Position numbers and translations under genes: made by a program
The notes under the pieces: model-generated
Databases searched by the model: none
Told to the model about the DNA's origin: nothing
Seen by the model: the letters and a program-made list of their open reading frames with translations, nothing else
Shown: positions 18,360-26,887 of the stretch, in pieces
Layout of the letters: each line of letters opens with the position of its first letter
Numbering within the stretch: the stretch's first letter is position 1
DNA from: a filamentous cyanobacterium CCP2
GTDB taxonomy: Bacteria; Cyanobacteriota; Cyanobacteriia; Elainellales; Elainellaceae
Direction of reading: 5' to 3'
NCBI GenBank assembly: GCA_003003615.1
Contig: PVWD01000019.1
Span: forward strand, 1 to 42,703
Length of the DNA stretch: 42,703 nucleotides

Positions 18360-18977
18360 ATGGCGCATATTCTTCACATTGATGCGAGTCCTCGTGGCGA
18401 TCGTTCTGTTTCACGTTCCCTAGCAAACCAATTCATCACTGAGTGGAAAGCGGCTCATCCAGACGATACCATTACCTATCGCGATCTGGGGCATCATCCT
18501 GTTCCTTTCGTCAGTGAAGCCTGGATTGCGGCTGCCTTTTCATCTCCTGATCAGTATTCACCAGAAATGGCAGAGGCGATTCGGATTTCTGATGAATTAA
18601 TTGATGAGTTTTTGGCTGCTGATCAATACGTTTTCAGCATTCCCATGTACAACTTCGGCATTTCTGCAAATTTCAAAGCCTACATCGACCAAATTGTGCG
18701 GGCAGGACGCACCTTTGCAGTGGATGAAACTGGCTACAAAGGACTCGTTCACAACAAAAAGGCTGTCCTCATTCTGTCGCAGGGTGGGCTGTATGCTGAG
18801 GGGAGTCCGGCTCAATCCTACGACTTGCAAACTCCTTATCTGCGGCTGATTTTGGGCTTTATGGGTGTTACAGATGTGGAATTTATTTATGCCGACAGCT
18901 TGAATATGGGAGATGAGGCCCGGAGCCAGTCGATCGCCAAAGCTGAGTCTACCCTAAAGGAGGTTGCCTTGCGCTGA
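18360..18977 (+). CDS. azoR: FMN-dependent NADH-azoreductase AzoR
   Basis: A 205-residue flavodoxin-fold quinone/azo reductase that makes two-electron reductions with NADH and FMN and protects against quinone and electrophile stress. The phosphate-binding start HIDASPRGDRSVSRSLA and the FMN motif IPMYNFGISANFKAYIDQI (about 95-113) are characteristic, as is LSQGG (about 140). It starts at ATG 18360 with GAAAGAG upstream. It follows pirin by 105 bp, with a hairpin between. The shared direction and a single upstream operator suggest joint control, which is an inference. Confidence 0.94.
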   Translation: MAHILHIDASPRGDRSVSRSLANQFITEWKAAHPDDTITYRDLGHHPVPFVSEAWIAAAFSSPDQYSPEMAEAIRISDELIDEFLAADQYVFSIPMYNFGISANFKAYIDQIVRAGRTFAVDETGYKGLVHNKKAVLILSQGGLYAEGSPAQSYDLQTPYLRLILGFMGVTDVEFIYADSLNMGDEARSQSIAKAESTLKEVALR

Positions 18978-19285
18978 TTGCCCCAAAGCCTGCTTTGAAA
19001 AAAACCTAGAGACCAATCTAGGGACAATCTTCCCTAAAGCCCATTACTGTCTACTGGGTGAGTAGTCAGTAGGGGGCTGTCTCGGTATATTGGTCAATAT
19101 GGCAACGAATGAAAAGGTTAGGGTAATTTTCAGGTTGCTGAAACCCAAGAATTTGAAACCCAAAATGCCTGACTCTTTTTTCGGACTGCTTTGCCTAGCG
19201 AGAATGTCTAGTGAGAGTAGCTTGTGAGCCAGAGGCAGTGTCTTTCGCAGTTGTCGGCCCTGTTTATGAGAGGAGTGAATGAGCG
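18978..19285. other. Intergenic region before hpnH with small hairpins
   Basis: Two short stems are visible: CCTAGA/TCTAGG with a 6-nt loop (near 19005-19022) and CTACTG/CAGTAG (near 19050-19071). Neither is followed by a T-run. A promoter for hpnH presumably lies here, but I cannot place it with confidence. Confidence 0.35.
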
Positions 19286-20308
19286 ATGTCGATTCATTGG
19301 TTGCAAGCCCTAGAGGTGGGAAAATATCTGGTTTCACAACGCATTAAGGGCCGCAAAAGGTTTCCTTTGGTGTTAATGCTGGAACCTCTGTTTCGCTGCA
19401 ATTTGGCCTGTTCGGGGTGCGGCAAGATTCAACATCCTGCTGAAATTTTGCGACAGAACCTTTCCCCGGAGGAATGTTTTGCGGCGGTTGAAGAATGTGG
19501 TGCTCCTGTGGTTTCGATTCCAGGCGGAGAGCCACTTTTACATCCTCAAATTGCTGAAATTGTGCGTGGACTGGTCGATCGCAAAAAGTTTGTCTACCTT
19601 TGCACCAATGGGTTGCTCCTTGAAAAGAGTTTGGACAAGTTTCAGCCTTCACCCTACTTTTGCTTCAGCGTTCATCTAGATGGACTACGAGACTTACATG
19701 ATAAATGCGTCGATCGCAAAGGAGTATTTGACACTGCCATCAAAGCGATTCGGGCGGCCAAGGCAAAAGGATTCCGCGTTACAACAAACACGACCATCTT
19801 TGAGGGAGCAGACCCCCAAGCAATGCAGGAATTCTTTGATTTTCTCAGCGAATTGGGCGTAGATGGCATGATGGTTTCTCCGGGCTACAGCTATGAATGG
19901 GCCCCTGATCAAAACCATTTCCTCAAGCGAGAGCAAACTCGTGCCCTGTTCCGCGAAATTCTGATGCCGTACAAACTGGGCAAAAAGTCCTGGAACTTTA
20001 ACCACAGCCCCCTGTTTCTGGACTTTTTGATCGGTGAAAAAGACTATGAATGCACCCCTTGGGGCAGCCCCAGTTACAGCGTTTTGGGTTGGCAGAAGCC
20101 CTGCTACTTACTGAATGAAGGGCACTACAAAACCTTTAAGGAGTTGTTAGAACTCACCGATTGGGAACAGTACGGTTCTAAGAGCAACAATCCGAAATGT
20201 GCTGACTGTATGGTGCATTGTGGTTATGAGCCAACCGCAGCAATGGATGCAATGGAACCTGGCAATATTGGCCGATCGATTGGGGCATTGTTAGGAATGG
20301 GGACATAG
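19286..20308 (+). CDS. hpnH: Adenosyl-hopene transferase HpnH (radical SAM)
   Basis: This enzyme joins the 5'-deoxyadenosyl radical to diploptene, the first step of the C35 side chain of bacteriohopanepolyols. The 340-residue length is typical. The radical-SAM cluster ligands are Cys38, Cys42 and Cys45 (CNLACSGC). Other family features are [10 protein letters not shown], the long conserved C-terminal half with WKP-like GWQKPCYLL, and a second cysteine group [13 protein letters not shown] near 302-315. The start ATG is 10 bp after AGGAG. The glycosyltransferase hpnI follows by 242 bp, so this is a small hopanoid locus. Squalene-hopene cyclase and hpnG are not in the window. Confidence 0.96.
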   Translation: MSIHWLQALEVGKYLVSQRIKGRKRFPLVLMLEPLFRCNLACSGCGKIQHPAEILRQNLSPEECFAAVEECGAPVVSIPGGEPLLHPQIAEIVRGLVDRKKFVYLCTNGLLLEKSLDKFQPSPYFCFSVHLDGLRDLHDKCVDRKGVFDTAIKAIRAAKAKGFRVTTNTTIFEGADPQAMQEFFDFLSELGVDGMMVSPGYSYEWAPDQNHFLKREQTRALFREILMPYKLGKKSWNFNHSPLFLDFLIGEKDYECTPWGSPSYSVLGWQKPCYLLNEGHYKTFKELLELTDWEQYGSKSNNPKCADCMVHCGYEPTAAMDAMEPGNIGRSIGALLGMGT

Positions 20309-20330
20309 GATGTAGAGAAGATAGAGCGTA

Positions 20331-20354
20331 CAGGGCATGACGTTGGGTGCCCTG
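20331..20354. other. Inverted repeat after hpnH
   Basis: CAGGGCA (20331-20337) and TGCCCTG (20348-20354) make a perfect 7-bp stem with a 10-nt loop, 23 bp after the hpnH stop. There is no T-run in either direction, so it may stabilise the 3' end or attenuate rather than terminate. Confidence 0.4.
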
Positions 20355-20550
20355 CTTGCGTTCTCAGCATTGATGAAGAATTAAGAAAAAAAGCTGCTAG
20401 CGATGTGCTTAGCTGAAACTTTTGGCATGACATCAAGCCGTAAATTGAGGACAATATTTGTAGTACCAAGCCGATTCGCCACGGGTTTTGGTGCATTCAG
20501 TTGTCCTGATTTTTTCATTTTCACCTTAAGAATTTGCCATACTCCAAGAC

Positions 20551-21693
20551 ATGCTTCTTCCCTTCCTGTTCGTTTGCTTGATCCTAATCGCAGGCTCGAT
20601 CGTTTTCTATCTCGCATGTGCTGTTTTAACATGGCAATTTGCTGCAACTCCTGTACCGTCTGCTAATGCATTCTCGACATCGGGTGTTTCAATTTTGGTT
20701 CCAGTTTGTGGCTTAGATGCAGATGCCTGGGAGAATTGGACATCGCTGTGTCAGCAAGATTATTCTGATTATGAAGTGCTATTTGGAGTCGTTGATCCAA
20801 CTGATCCGGCGGTTCCCCTATTGAAACAGCTTGCCGAAACCTATCCCGATCGCGTGCGTTTGTTCATTGGTTTAAAGCCTCGTGGGGTCAACCATAAGGA
20901 CAGCACCCTGACCTACTTGCTGGAAGAGATTCGTCATGATTGGATTATTTTTATTGACAGCGATATCCAGGTCAGCCCAGACTACATTCGTACCGTGACG
21001 GCTCCTCTGACAGATCCAACCGTGGGAATGGTGACGTGTGCTTTTGTGGGGCATGATCCACAGTTTTTGGGGGCGGCTTTGGCTTCCCTCGGTCGCTGCT
21101 GCGATTTTATTCCTAGTGCCTTGATTGCGCGGACAATGGATGGTGGTTTGCGGTTTGCAGTTGGAGCTACGATCGCCATGCGAAAAGAAGCCTTACTGGC
21201 AGCCGGTGGACTGCATCTCAATCGGATTGGTTCAGATTACAACCTGGGTAAACGCACCGCCCAAGCGGGCTATCGGGTGGAGCTATCCCATTACTTGCTG
21301 GAGTCAGATACGGGGCGGGAAAGCATCAGCCAAGTTTTTCAGCGAGAATTACGCTGGGCCAGAACGATTCGCTTTAATCGCGGAAATATCTACTACACAA
21401 TGATTTTTTGTTATGGCGTGGTTTTCTGCGTGCCGTTGCTGCTGCTTACCGGAGGACAACCTTGGGCAGTGGCCTTAACCCTAATAACGATCGCAACTCG
21501 GCTCATTCAGGCGATCGTGACCATGCGACTACTCAACTGCCCTAAACTTTTACGCTGGGTCTGGCTACTGCCTCTGAGAGATCTTTTAAGCCTGTTGATT
21601 TGGGCATTTGGGGCGTTTGGCAGCAAGGTTCGCTGGCGCGGTCGGCAACTGCGGATTGAAGGAGATGGTTTGATTCAGGCAATAGAAACGTGA
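20551..21693 (+). CDS. hpnI: Hopanoid glycosyltransferase HpnI (GT21, ceramide glucosyltransferase-like)
   Basis: A 380-residue membrane glycosyltransferase of family GT21. HpnI adds an N-acetylglucosamine headgroup to bacteriohopanetetrol. An N-terminal hydrophobic anchor (about 1-30) is followed by a GT-A domain with Asp136/Asp138 in IDSDIQ, Asp229 in IGSDYNLG and the processive signature Gln264-Arg265-xx-Arg268-Trp269 (FQRELRWAR). Two or three hydrophobic C-terminal helices follow (about 283-355). Position after hpnH supports the assignment over a ceramide enzyme. The companion deacetylase hpnK and epimerase-like hpnJ genes are absent here. The next gene is convergent after 40 bp. Confidence 0.92.
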   Translation: MLLPFLFVCLILIAGSIVFYLACAVLTWQFAATPVPSANAFSTSGVSILVPVCGLDADAWENWTSLCQQDYSDYEVLFGVVDPTDPAVPLLKQLAETYPDRVRLFIGLKPRGVNHKDSTLTYLLEEIRHDWIIFIDSDIQVSPDYIRTVTAPLTDPTVGMVTCAFVGHDPQFLGAALASLGRCCDFIPSALIARTMDGGLRFAVGATIAMRKEALLAAGGLHLNRIGSDYNLGKRTAQAGYRVELSHYLLESDTGRESISQVFQRELRWARTIRFNRGNIYYTMIFCYGVVFCVPLLLLTGGQPWAVALTLITIATRLIQAIVTMRLLNCPKLLRWVWLLPLRDLLSLLIWAFGAFGSKVRWRGRQLRIEGDGLIQAIET

Positions 21694-21733
21694 ATTTCGG
21701 GTTTGTACGAGGAAGCAGGATTCTCTTGTTCAG

Positions 21734-22741
21734 CTATGAGTCTCCTAAAACCCTTTCATAGGTGTTGAGCAAGTACTTTGGCCAAATGGATGTGATTAAA
21801 TATCCGGCATAAATCAAAAGGGCAGAAACGAGGGCGATCGGTAAGGCCGCAGGTAAATAAAGTAAATGCCAGGGATTGTTTTGCTGCATTTTATAGAGCC
21901 GATCGCCAAATACACCCAATTTTCCTGCCCAGCCAGCGAATGACCGATCGGGAACTAAATCCTCCTGTTCAATGTTCAGGTTTGGGTTCTCAGCTTCCTC
22001 TGAAATCAGCCGCTTTTGCCAGTAGTAATCATGTCCAATTAACAGGAACCGCCAGAAAAAATGAGAGAACCCATTGGGAGGAGCATGGACAACTTTAGCA
22101 TTGGGATGTTGCCAAATTGTGTAGCCCTGACTCAATAGTTGATGAGCGTGAACAACACAGTTTCCTCGATAAAGCGGCAGGCTCGTAGGAATGGGGTTTT
22201 GCAGAAGAAACTCTCGTCGGAATGCAACATTGTTGAGAAAGTACTGAGTGGTGGGTATCAATTGGGTTTGTTGGGAAAACTGCGGGAAGATGTACGTTAA
22301 TGCCATTGCCGTTCCATAGGCTCCCCGTCCTCCTGTTGTGGTTTCGCCAGCAACAATTTGAACGGTATGATCCTGAAATGGAGTCAGAATTGTTTGTAGC
22401 CAATCTGGAGTATAAAGACAATCTGAATCGTAATAAATGATTATTTCCCCGGTTGCAAGCTTTGCTCCTAGCATTTTGGCTTGATAATAAGTCGTTCCAT
22501 TGGGAGCATAATGTACTGTAATCCAGGGGTAAGTTTCCCTAAGTTGTTTCAACAATTCCGCAGGTGTATCACCACTTTCAACGAGCAATACTTCGTTTGC
22601 GTAGGTTGGTGATGGGTCTTGGGCAGCAAGGGAAGCGATCGATCGCACCAGTCCATGAGCATCCGCATTGGCTAGATTTTCTGTTTCTAGGACAATTGAA
22701 AAGCTAGGACAACGATTGGGTATTAGTTCCTGATTCATCAT
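21734..22741 (-). CDS. Family 2 glycosyltransferase with C-terminal membrane segment
   Basis: A 335-residue GT-A fold enzyme. Visible parts are the N-terminal nucleotide-binding strand FSIVLETENLANA, the DxD-type YYDSDCLYTPDWL (about 103-115) and an acceptor segment NNVAFRREFLL. A single strongly hydrophobic stretch, LPAALPIALVSALLIYAGYLI, lies near the C-terminus (about 295-315). It is probably a cell-envelope or exopolysaccharide transferase; its sugar and acceptor are unknown. It converges on hpnI, so it need not belong to the hopanoid pathway. The start has two adjacent ATGs; GAGG lies 11 bp upstream and a minimal ATG-CAA-TGA frame directly precedes it. Confidence 0.87.
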   Translation of the reverse strand: MMNQELIPNRCPSFSIVLETENLANADAHGLVRSIASLAAQDPSPTYANEVLLVESGDTPAELLKQLRETYPWITVHYAPNGTTYYQAKMLGAKLATGEIIIYYDSDCLYTPDWLQTILTPFQDHTVQIVAGETTTGGRGAYGTAMALTYIFPQFSQQTQLIPTTQYFLNNVAFRREFLLQNPIPTSLPLYRGNCVVHAHQLLSQGYTIWQHPNAKVVHAPPNGFSHFFWRFLLIGHDYYWQKRLISEEAENPNLNIEQEDLVPDRSFAGWAGKLGVFGDRLYKMQQNNPWHLLYLPAALPIALVSALLIYAGYLITSIWPKYLLNTYERVLGDS

Positions 22742-22884
22742 TCATTGCATCACCTCACATTCGTATTATGCCGTGTGGTTTATATGTAGTTAGAAAATCC
22801 CCCGAAAACTACTCATTTACATGAAGAATTTGATAACAATCTGCCTAAATACAGACGAATCAGGCAGGCGGAAGCGATCGAATT

Positions 22885-22900
22885 TGTGACTTTAGTAACA
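22885..22900 (+). promoter_or_regulatory. CRP/FNR-family-like binding site candidate
   Basis: TGTGA-CTTTAG-TAACA matches the CRP consensus TGTGA-N6-TCACA at nine of ten positions. Cyanobacterial SYCRP1 uses the same consensus. It is 272 bp upstream of the hydrolase start and about 145 bp upstream of the divergent glycosyltransferase. A single near match can occur by chance. Confidence 0.35.
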
Positions 22901-22943
22901 CTACCAACATTTGTTTTAACTCTAAGAAAGAGGTGATGCCGCT

Positions 22944-22964
22944 ATGATTTTTGAATCACGCTAA
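22944..22964 (+). other. Possible 6-codon leader peptide (MIFESR)
   Basis: ATG 22944 opens a six-residue frame ending at TAA, preceded by AAAGAGGTGAT, an extended match to the 16S anti-Shine-Dalgarno, 10 bp upstream. A small hairpin (GTGCAA/TTGCAC, 23000-23015) follows. The hydrolase gene starts about 190 bp further on. Such a strong ribosome site before so short a frame could be a leader or a degraded gene start. Confidence 0.3.
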
Positions 22965-23156
22965 GCAAACTCAAATTTCACTAAACAAATCAATTTCAAG
23001 TGCAATAGTTTGCACCTAACTCAACCAGATTCAAGCGACAGATTTTTAATTTCCATGAACGGGTTGAAATCCTTCTCTACTGCCATTCTAATCAAAGCCA
23101 AATTTCCAGTTTCGCCTGTGAGACTTGTCTAGCGTATTATCAAAACGTTGCTTCTA

Positions 23157-23783
23157 ATGAATGCCCTTATGGAATCACTCATTCGCCCCTTGCCTGCTCA
23201 CAAGCTTCATTCTGCAAACACTGCCCTACTCGTCATCGATATGGAACGTGATTTTGTTGATGCTGGAGCCATTCAAGAAACGCCAGGAGGACGCGAACTC
23301 ATACCAACGATCAATCGGTTGATTGCTTGGGCTAGACAAAGCTCCATTCCCGTTATCTTTACCCACGAAATGCACCGCAGTGATAAAAGTGACTATGGTA
23401 TCGAGTTGGAATATGATCCGGTACACTGTCTTGAAGGAACTCCAGGTTGTGAACTGACAGATGGTTTAGATGTACAATCTCACGACTATCGCATTCTCAA
23501 TAAGCGACGTTATGACTGTTTCCTGGGTACGGATTTAGATCTTTTATTACGATCGCTGCGAATCGAAAATTTAATCTGTTGTGGCGTTACAGCCCACGTT
23601 TGCGTCATGAGTACAGTCTTCACCGCCCGAAACCTTGACTACCGGGTAATTGTGCCGCGCGATGCCATTGCCGGAGTCACCCCAGATCACTATGCGGCAG
23701 CACTGCTCTGCATGAGTGATGTTTTTGCCTACATTTCTACGACAGATACGGTTTGCGCGATCGGCATTGCTGCAAAAACCTGA
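23157..23783 (+). CDS. Isochorismatase-fold cysteine hydrolase
   Basis: A 208-residue cytoplasmic hydrolase. The catalytic triad of the family is seen as Asp28 (LLVIDMERDF), Lys116 (LNKRRYDCF) and Cys149 (CCGVTAHVCV). Relatives hydrolyse C-N bonds (N-carbamoylsarcosine, ureidoacrylate, biuret, nicotinamide). The segment FTHEMHRSDKSDYG occupies the place where nicotinamidases carry their metal-binding histidines. The order with two binding proteins downstream (129 bp to the first) suggests uptake and breakdown of a small nitrogenous compound; this is inference. ATG 23157 and 23169 are both possible starts; no strong Shine-Dalgarno separates them. Confidence 0.88.
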   Translation: MNALMESLIRPLPAHKLHSANTALLVIDMERDFVDAGAIQETPGGRELIPTINRLIAWARQSSIPVIFTHEMHRSDKSDYGIELEYDPVHCLEGTPGCELTDGLDVQSHDYRILNKRRYDCFLGTDLDLLLRSLRIENLICCGVTAHVCVMSTVFTARNLDYRVIVPRDAIAGVTPDHYAAALLCMSDVFAYISTTDTVCAIGIAAKT

Positions 23784-23912
23784 AGTAGGAATGTGTCTAT
23801 GAGCAACGTGTACATCTAAACGAGTAATGGTGTGAACATAAACGAGTAGTGATTGACACTTTTTTCTCATTGAGATATATTCTTGGCGCATTTACCCTTG
23901 AAAAGCCTAAAC

Positions 23913-24962
23913 ATGAAGTCAAAACGTATACCTGCTCAAACCCTTCAACCTTGGACACGTCGTCAAGCGATTTATTTTTTAGCTGGAGCAGTCGGAACGG
24001 TTACTTTAAATGCCTGCACCCAGGCTGGCAGAAATTCTTCAACCTCTAATGCTTCAGGGCAGACATCTGCTGCAATGGGCGTGAACCCCTGGATTGGCCA
24101 AGCTCCCCTGCACATTGCCCATGAAAAGGGTTTTTTCCGCGAAGCAGGATTAGATCTGGATGTGAAAACGTTTGGAACGAACCTGGAAATGATTCCCGCC
24201 TTCTCTGCGGGGCAGCTTCAAGGCTGTTCGGCGATGCCCTCCTCAGAAGCCGTCCTGATGGCGGCAAACGGGGCAGACTATCGAGTAATTGGAGTTATGG
24301 ATCTTTCTTCGGGCGGTGATGCCATCTTGGCACGAAACAGTATTACTGATATTCAAGATTTTAGAGGCAAGCAAGTTGCTGTACAAGAAGGTGGGCTGGG
24401 GCACTTCTTTGTGCTGCAAGTGCTCAAAGAAGCAGGCTTGAGCGGAGAGGATATCACCATTGTCAATGCTGGCCCCGATGCTGCTGCTGCTGCTTATCAG
24501 GCTGGAAATGTTGAGATTGCCTTCACCTATTCACCCTATCTGGAAAAAGCAAACGCAGAACAGCCCGATGGACGCATTATCTACGATACGTCTAAGATGC
24601 CAACGGCAATTATTGATTTAAACATCGTCAGCACTGAATTCGCTGAAAACCATCCTGAGGCAGTGCAGGCTTTTCTCAAGGGCATTTTTAGAGCGCAGGA
24701 GTTTTTGCAAACAAATCCAGACGAAGCCTATGCGATCGTGGCTGAACCTTTGGGCATCCAGCCAGAGGAAGTTGGGGAACAGCTTCAAGGGGTGCAGTTG
24801 CCTGATCTGGAAACCAATCTGGAGATGATGAACAACCCTCAAAGTGATCTTTACTTGCTCAATGCGCTAAATGACATGGCCGAGTTTCTTCAAGCTCAAG
24901 GTCAAATTGATACCATTCCAGAGTTGTCTAGCTTTGTTGATCCACAGTTTCTTTCAGCCTAG
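23913..24962 (+). CDS. ABC transporter substrate-binding lipoprotein, NMT1/SsuA-like (copy 1)
   Basis: A 349-residue extracytoplasmic binding protein. The signal region has twin arginines (16-17, WTRRQAIYFL), a hydrophobic core and a lipobox LNAC with Cys35, so it should leave by the Tat route and be lipid-anchored. The mature part is the THI5/NMT1 type-2 fold: NPWIGQAPLHIAHEKGFF, PSSEAVLMAANGADYRVIG, DFRGKQVAVQEGGLGHFF and VEIAFTYSPYLE. Relatives bind nitrate, alkanesulfonates, taurine or pyrimidine precursors. No permease or ATPase gene is nearby. It is followed by a strong terminator. The ATG at 23913 is chosen because the upstream TTG adds non-signal residues. Confidence 0.92.
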   Translation: MKSKRIPAQTLQPWTRRQAIYFLAGAVGTVTLNACTQAGRNSSTSNASGQTSAAMGVNPWIGQAPLHIAHEKGFFREAGLDLDVKTFGTNLEMIPAFSAGQLQGCSAMPSSEAVLMAANGADYRVIGVMDLSSGGDAILARNSITDIQDFRGKQVAVQEGGLGHFFVLQVLKEAGLSGEDITIVNAGPDAAAAAYQAGNVEIAFTYSPYLEKANAEQPDGRIIYDTSKMPTAIIDLNIVSTEFAENHPEAVQAFLKGIFRAQEFLQTNPDEAYAIVAEPLGIQPEEVGEQLQGVQLPDLETNLEMMNNPQSDLYLLNALNDMAEFLQAQGQIDTIPELSSFVDPQFLSA

Positions 24963-25027
24963 TAACTCTAGGAAAGAGAATTAGGACAAGTTCCGTCTTT
25001 ACCCAAAATCTTGGTTATTTGAGAGAA

Positions 25028-25062
25028 GGTCGCTGGATACTGTACCAGTGACCTTTTTATTT
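25028..25062 (+). terminator. Rho-independent terminator after the first binding protein
   Basis: GGTCGCTGG (25028-25036) pairs with CCAGTGACC (25045-25053) over nine positions including one wobble, with an 8-nt loop, and TTTTTATTT follows. This is the clearest terminator in the window. It separates the hydrolase and first binding protein from the second copy. Confidence 0.85.
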
Positions 25063-25164
25063 GTAGATGAATAATTTATAGATGAAAAATTCACAGTTTT
25101 TTCTTTATTTAAAGTTTTAGTCAAGTTTAACCAGACTGTTGTTCACTATTAGTTACATTAAATG

Positions 25165-25218
25165 TCAGCGAATCATTTCAGCGAACCATTTCAGCCAACC
25201 ATGATTTAGCGAATCAGA
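25165..25218. repeat. Tandem 13-bp direct repeats before the second binding protein
   Basis: Three contiguous 13-bp units, TCAGCGAATCATT, TCAGCGAACCATT and TCAGCCAACCATG, are followed after 2 bp by TTAGCGAATCAGA. The first three differ by one to three bases. They lie about 240 bp upstream of the second binding-protein gene and downstream of the terminator, so they may be regulator sites for that gene, or simple slippage repeats. Confidence 0.55.
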
Positions 25219-25459
25219 TGGAGCTATCTACCGCTACATTCCTGTAGGGAGCCTACCCGTTTTATCAGAGTCAGTGGACTCACAACCAAAATTTTTGTAG
25301 CCAATGTTGCCCCTTTGTGTGGTTGCTAAGGGGTGCAATTGTCGAGCGAACTTACAGTAATTTCGTAGAAGCCGGATAACGACATTCTTCTTTTTAGGGA
25401 ATGGCGAAAATTCGATCGCTTCAAAAAATCTGATGCTTTTCTCAACTGGAAAATAGTTC

Positions 25460-26524
25460 ATGAATCGGTTTTCATTACAGAAAAAATCTCGCCACTGGAC
25501 ACGTCGTCAAGCCCTTTGGTTAATGGCTGGAGCGGCAGGTAGTTTTGGTTTACACGCTTGTACTCCATCTTCCACAACTTCCTCAGAGTCAACCTCAACG
25601 GCTTCAAACCTGACATCTGCCACTTTTGGAATCAACGCTTGGATTGGACAAGCCCCTCTCCACATTGCCAGGGAAAAGGGATTTTTCCAAGAAGCAGGGC
25701 TAGATGTAAGTGCCAGAGCCTATGGCACAAACCTGGAAAGCATTCCTGCCTTTTTGGTCGGACGGATCGAAGGATGTACTGCAATGCCCTCATCTGAAGT
25801 TGTTTCGATGGCATCTCAAGGAGGAGATTTTCGGATTGTTGGTGTCATGGATTTTTCATCGGGAGGAGACGCAATCCTGGCGCGCAACAGTATTGGCGAT
25901 CTTCAGGACTTTAGAGGCAAAGCAGTTGCCGTTCAGCGAGGTGGGCTGGGGCATTTCTTTTTGCTTCAGGTTTTACAAGATGTTGGGTTGGGTGAGAGTG
26001 ATATCAGGATTATTGATTCTGGCCCTGAGGTGGCGGCCCAAGCTTACCAGGCTGGAAATGTCGAAATTGCTTTCACCTATTCGCCCTACCTGGAAACCGC
26101 GAATGCAGCCCAACCCGATGGACGCATTATCTATGACACGTCTCAAAAACCAACAGCAATTATTGACCTGAATTTGGTCAGTACCGAGTTTGCTCAAAAT
26201 TATCCTGAAGCAACCCAAGCTTTTGCCAGGGGAATCTTTCGAGCGCAGGAATTTCTAGAATCTAATCCTGATGAAGCACATGCTATTGTCGCTAGACCGT
26301 TGGGACTTCAGCCGGATGAGGTCAGAGAACAGCTTCAAGGAGTCGAATTCCCCAACCTTCAAACTCATTTGGAGATGGTGAATGATTCTCAAAGTGAACT
26401 CTATTTACTGAATGCACTGACTGCAATGGCAGAGTTTCTTCAGGAGCAGGGACAGATTGTGACAATTCCAGATTTATCTAGCTTGATTGAGCCTCAATTT
26501 TTTGCCAGTCTCAGTCAAAGTTGA
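25460..26524 (+). CDS. ABC transporter substrate-binding lipoprotein, NMT1/SsuA-like (copy 2)
   Basis: A 354-residue paralogue of the preceding binding protein and alike over the entire length, including WTRRQA (twin arginines 15-16), a lipobox LHAC with Cys34, INAWIGQAPLHIAREKGFF, GCTAMPSSEVVSMAS, FRGKAVAVQRGGLGHFF and NVEIAFTYSPYLE. Differences cluster in the Ser/Thr-rich linker after the lipid cysteine and at positions such as FLVGRIEGC (copy 1 FSAGQLQGC). It is a tandem duplication that has diverged, so the pair may bind related but different ligands. It has its own upstream region of 497 bp with direct repeats. It starts at ATG 25460, and no transport partners follow. Confidence 0.92.
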   Translation: MNRFSLQKKSRHWTRRQALWLMAGAAGSFGLHACTPSSTTSSESTSTASNLTSATFGINAWIGQAPLHIAREKGFFQEAGLDVSARAYGTNLESIPAFLVGRIEGCTAMPSSEVVSMASQGGDFRIVGVMDFSSGGDAILARNSIGDLQDFRGKAVAVQRGGLGHFFLLQVLQDVGLGESDIRIIDSGPEVAAQAYQAGNVEIAFTYSPYLETANAAQPDGRIIYDTSQKPTAIIDLNLVSTEFAQNYPEATQAFARGIFRAQEFLESNPDEAHAIVARPLGLQPDEVREQLQGVEFPNLQTHLEMVNDSQSELYLLNALTAMAEFLQEQGQIVTIPDLSSLIEPQFFASLSQS

Positions 26525-26568
26525 ACGATCGAATCCTAGTCGCCAGACAAGCTGATCGTCAGACAAAG

Positions 26569-26650
26569 GTAAGGGCAGGTTTGCCAAATTGAGGACTGCA
26601 AACGAATCATAAACGGCAGGCTACTCCTAAATGGGGGAGCTTGCCCTTAC
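26569..26650. repeat. Widely spaced inverted repeat (GTAAGGGCA/TGCCCTTAC)
   Basis: Perfect 9-bp arms at 26569-26577 and 26642-26650 bracket an 82-bp unit, with GGTTTGCC just inside the left arm. It resembles the family of GTAGGGGC-AGGTTT palindromic elements that I know from filamentous cyanobacterial intergenic DNA; membership is by eye. It lies after the second binding-protein gene and might act as a terminator-like structure. Confidence 0.5.
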
Positions 26651-26887
26651 AGAAACTTGTCACTTGTCATAAGATAGCTCTGACTGCAATGGAATCTTTG
26701 CAAACTGAAGCGCGTATTTCCCATCAGGGCTTGATTAGTGCGCTGCAATTGCTGCATTTTTAGGTGTGATATTGCAATGTGGGGCTACTTTAAAAGTCGG
26801 TTCCCAATCATGGTTAAGAATTTTCTGATGTTCATTCAGAAATTGAGTTTTAATTAATTCGCATTATGTCGCGAACGAGGGCATTTC

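Noticed and set aside
23055-23080. CRISPR-like GTTGAAA sequence
   Set aside because: Only one copy exists, with no spacing pattern or cas genes.
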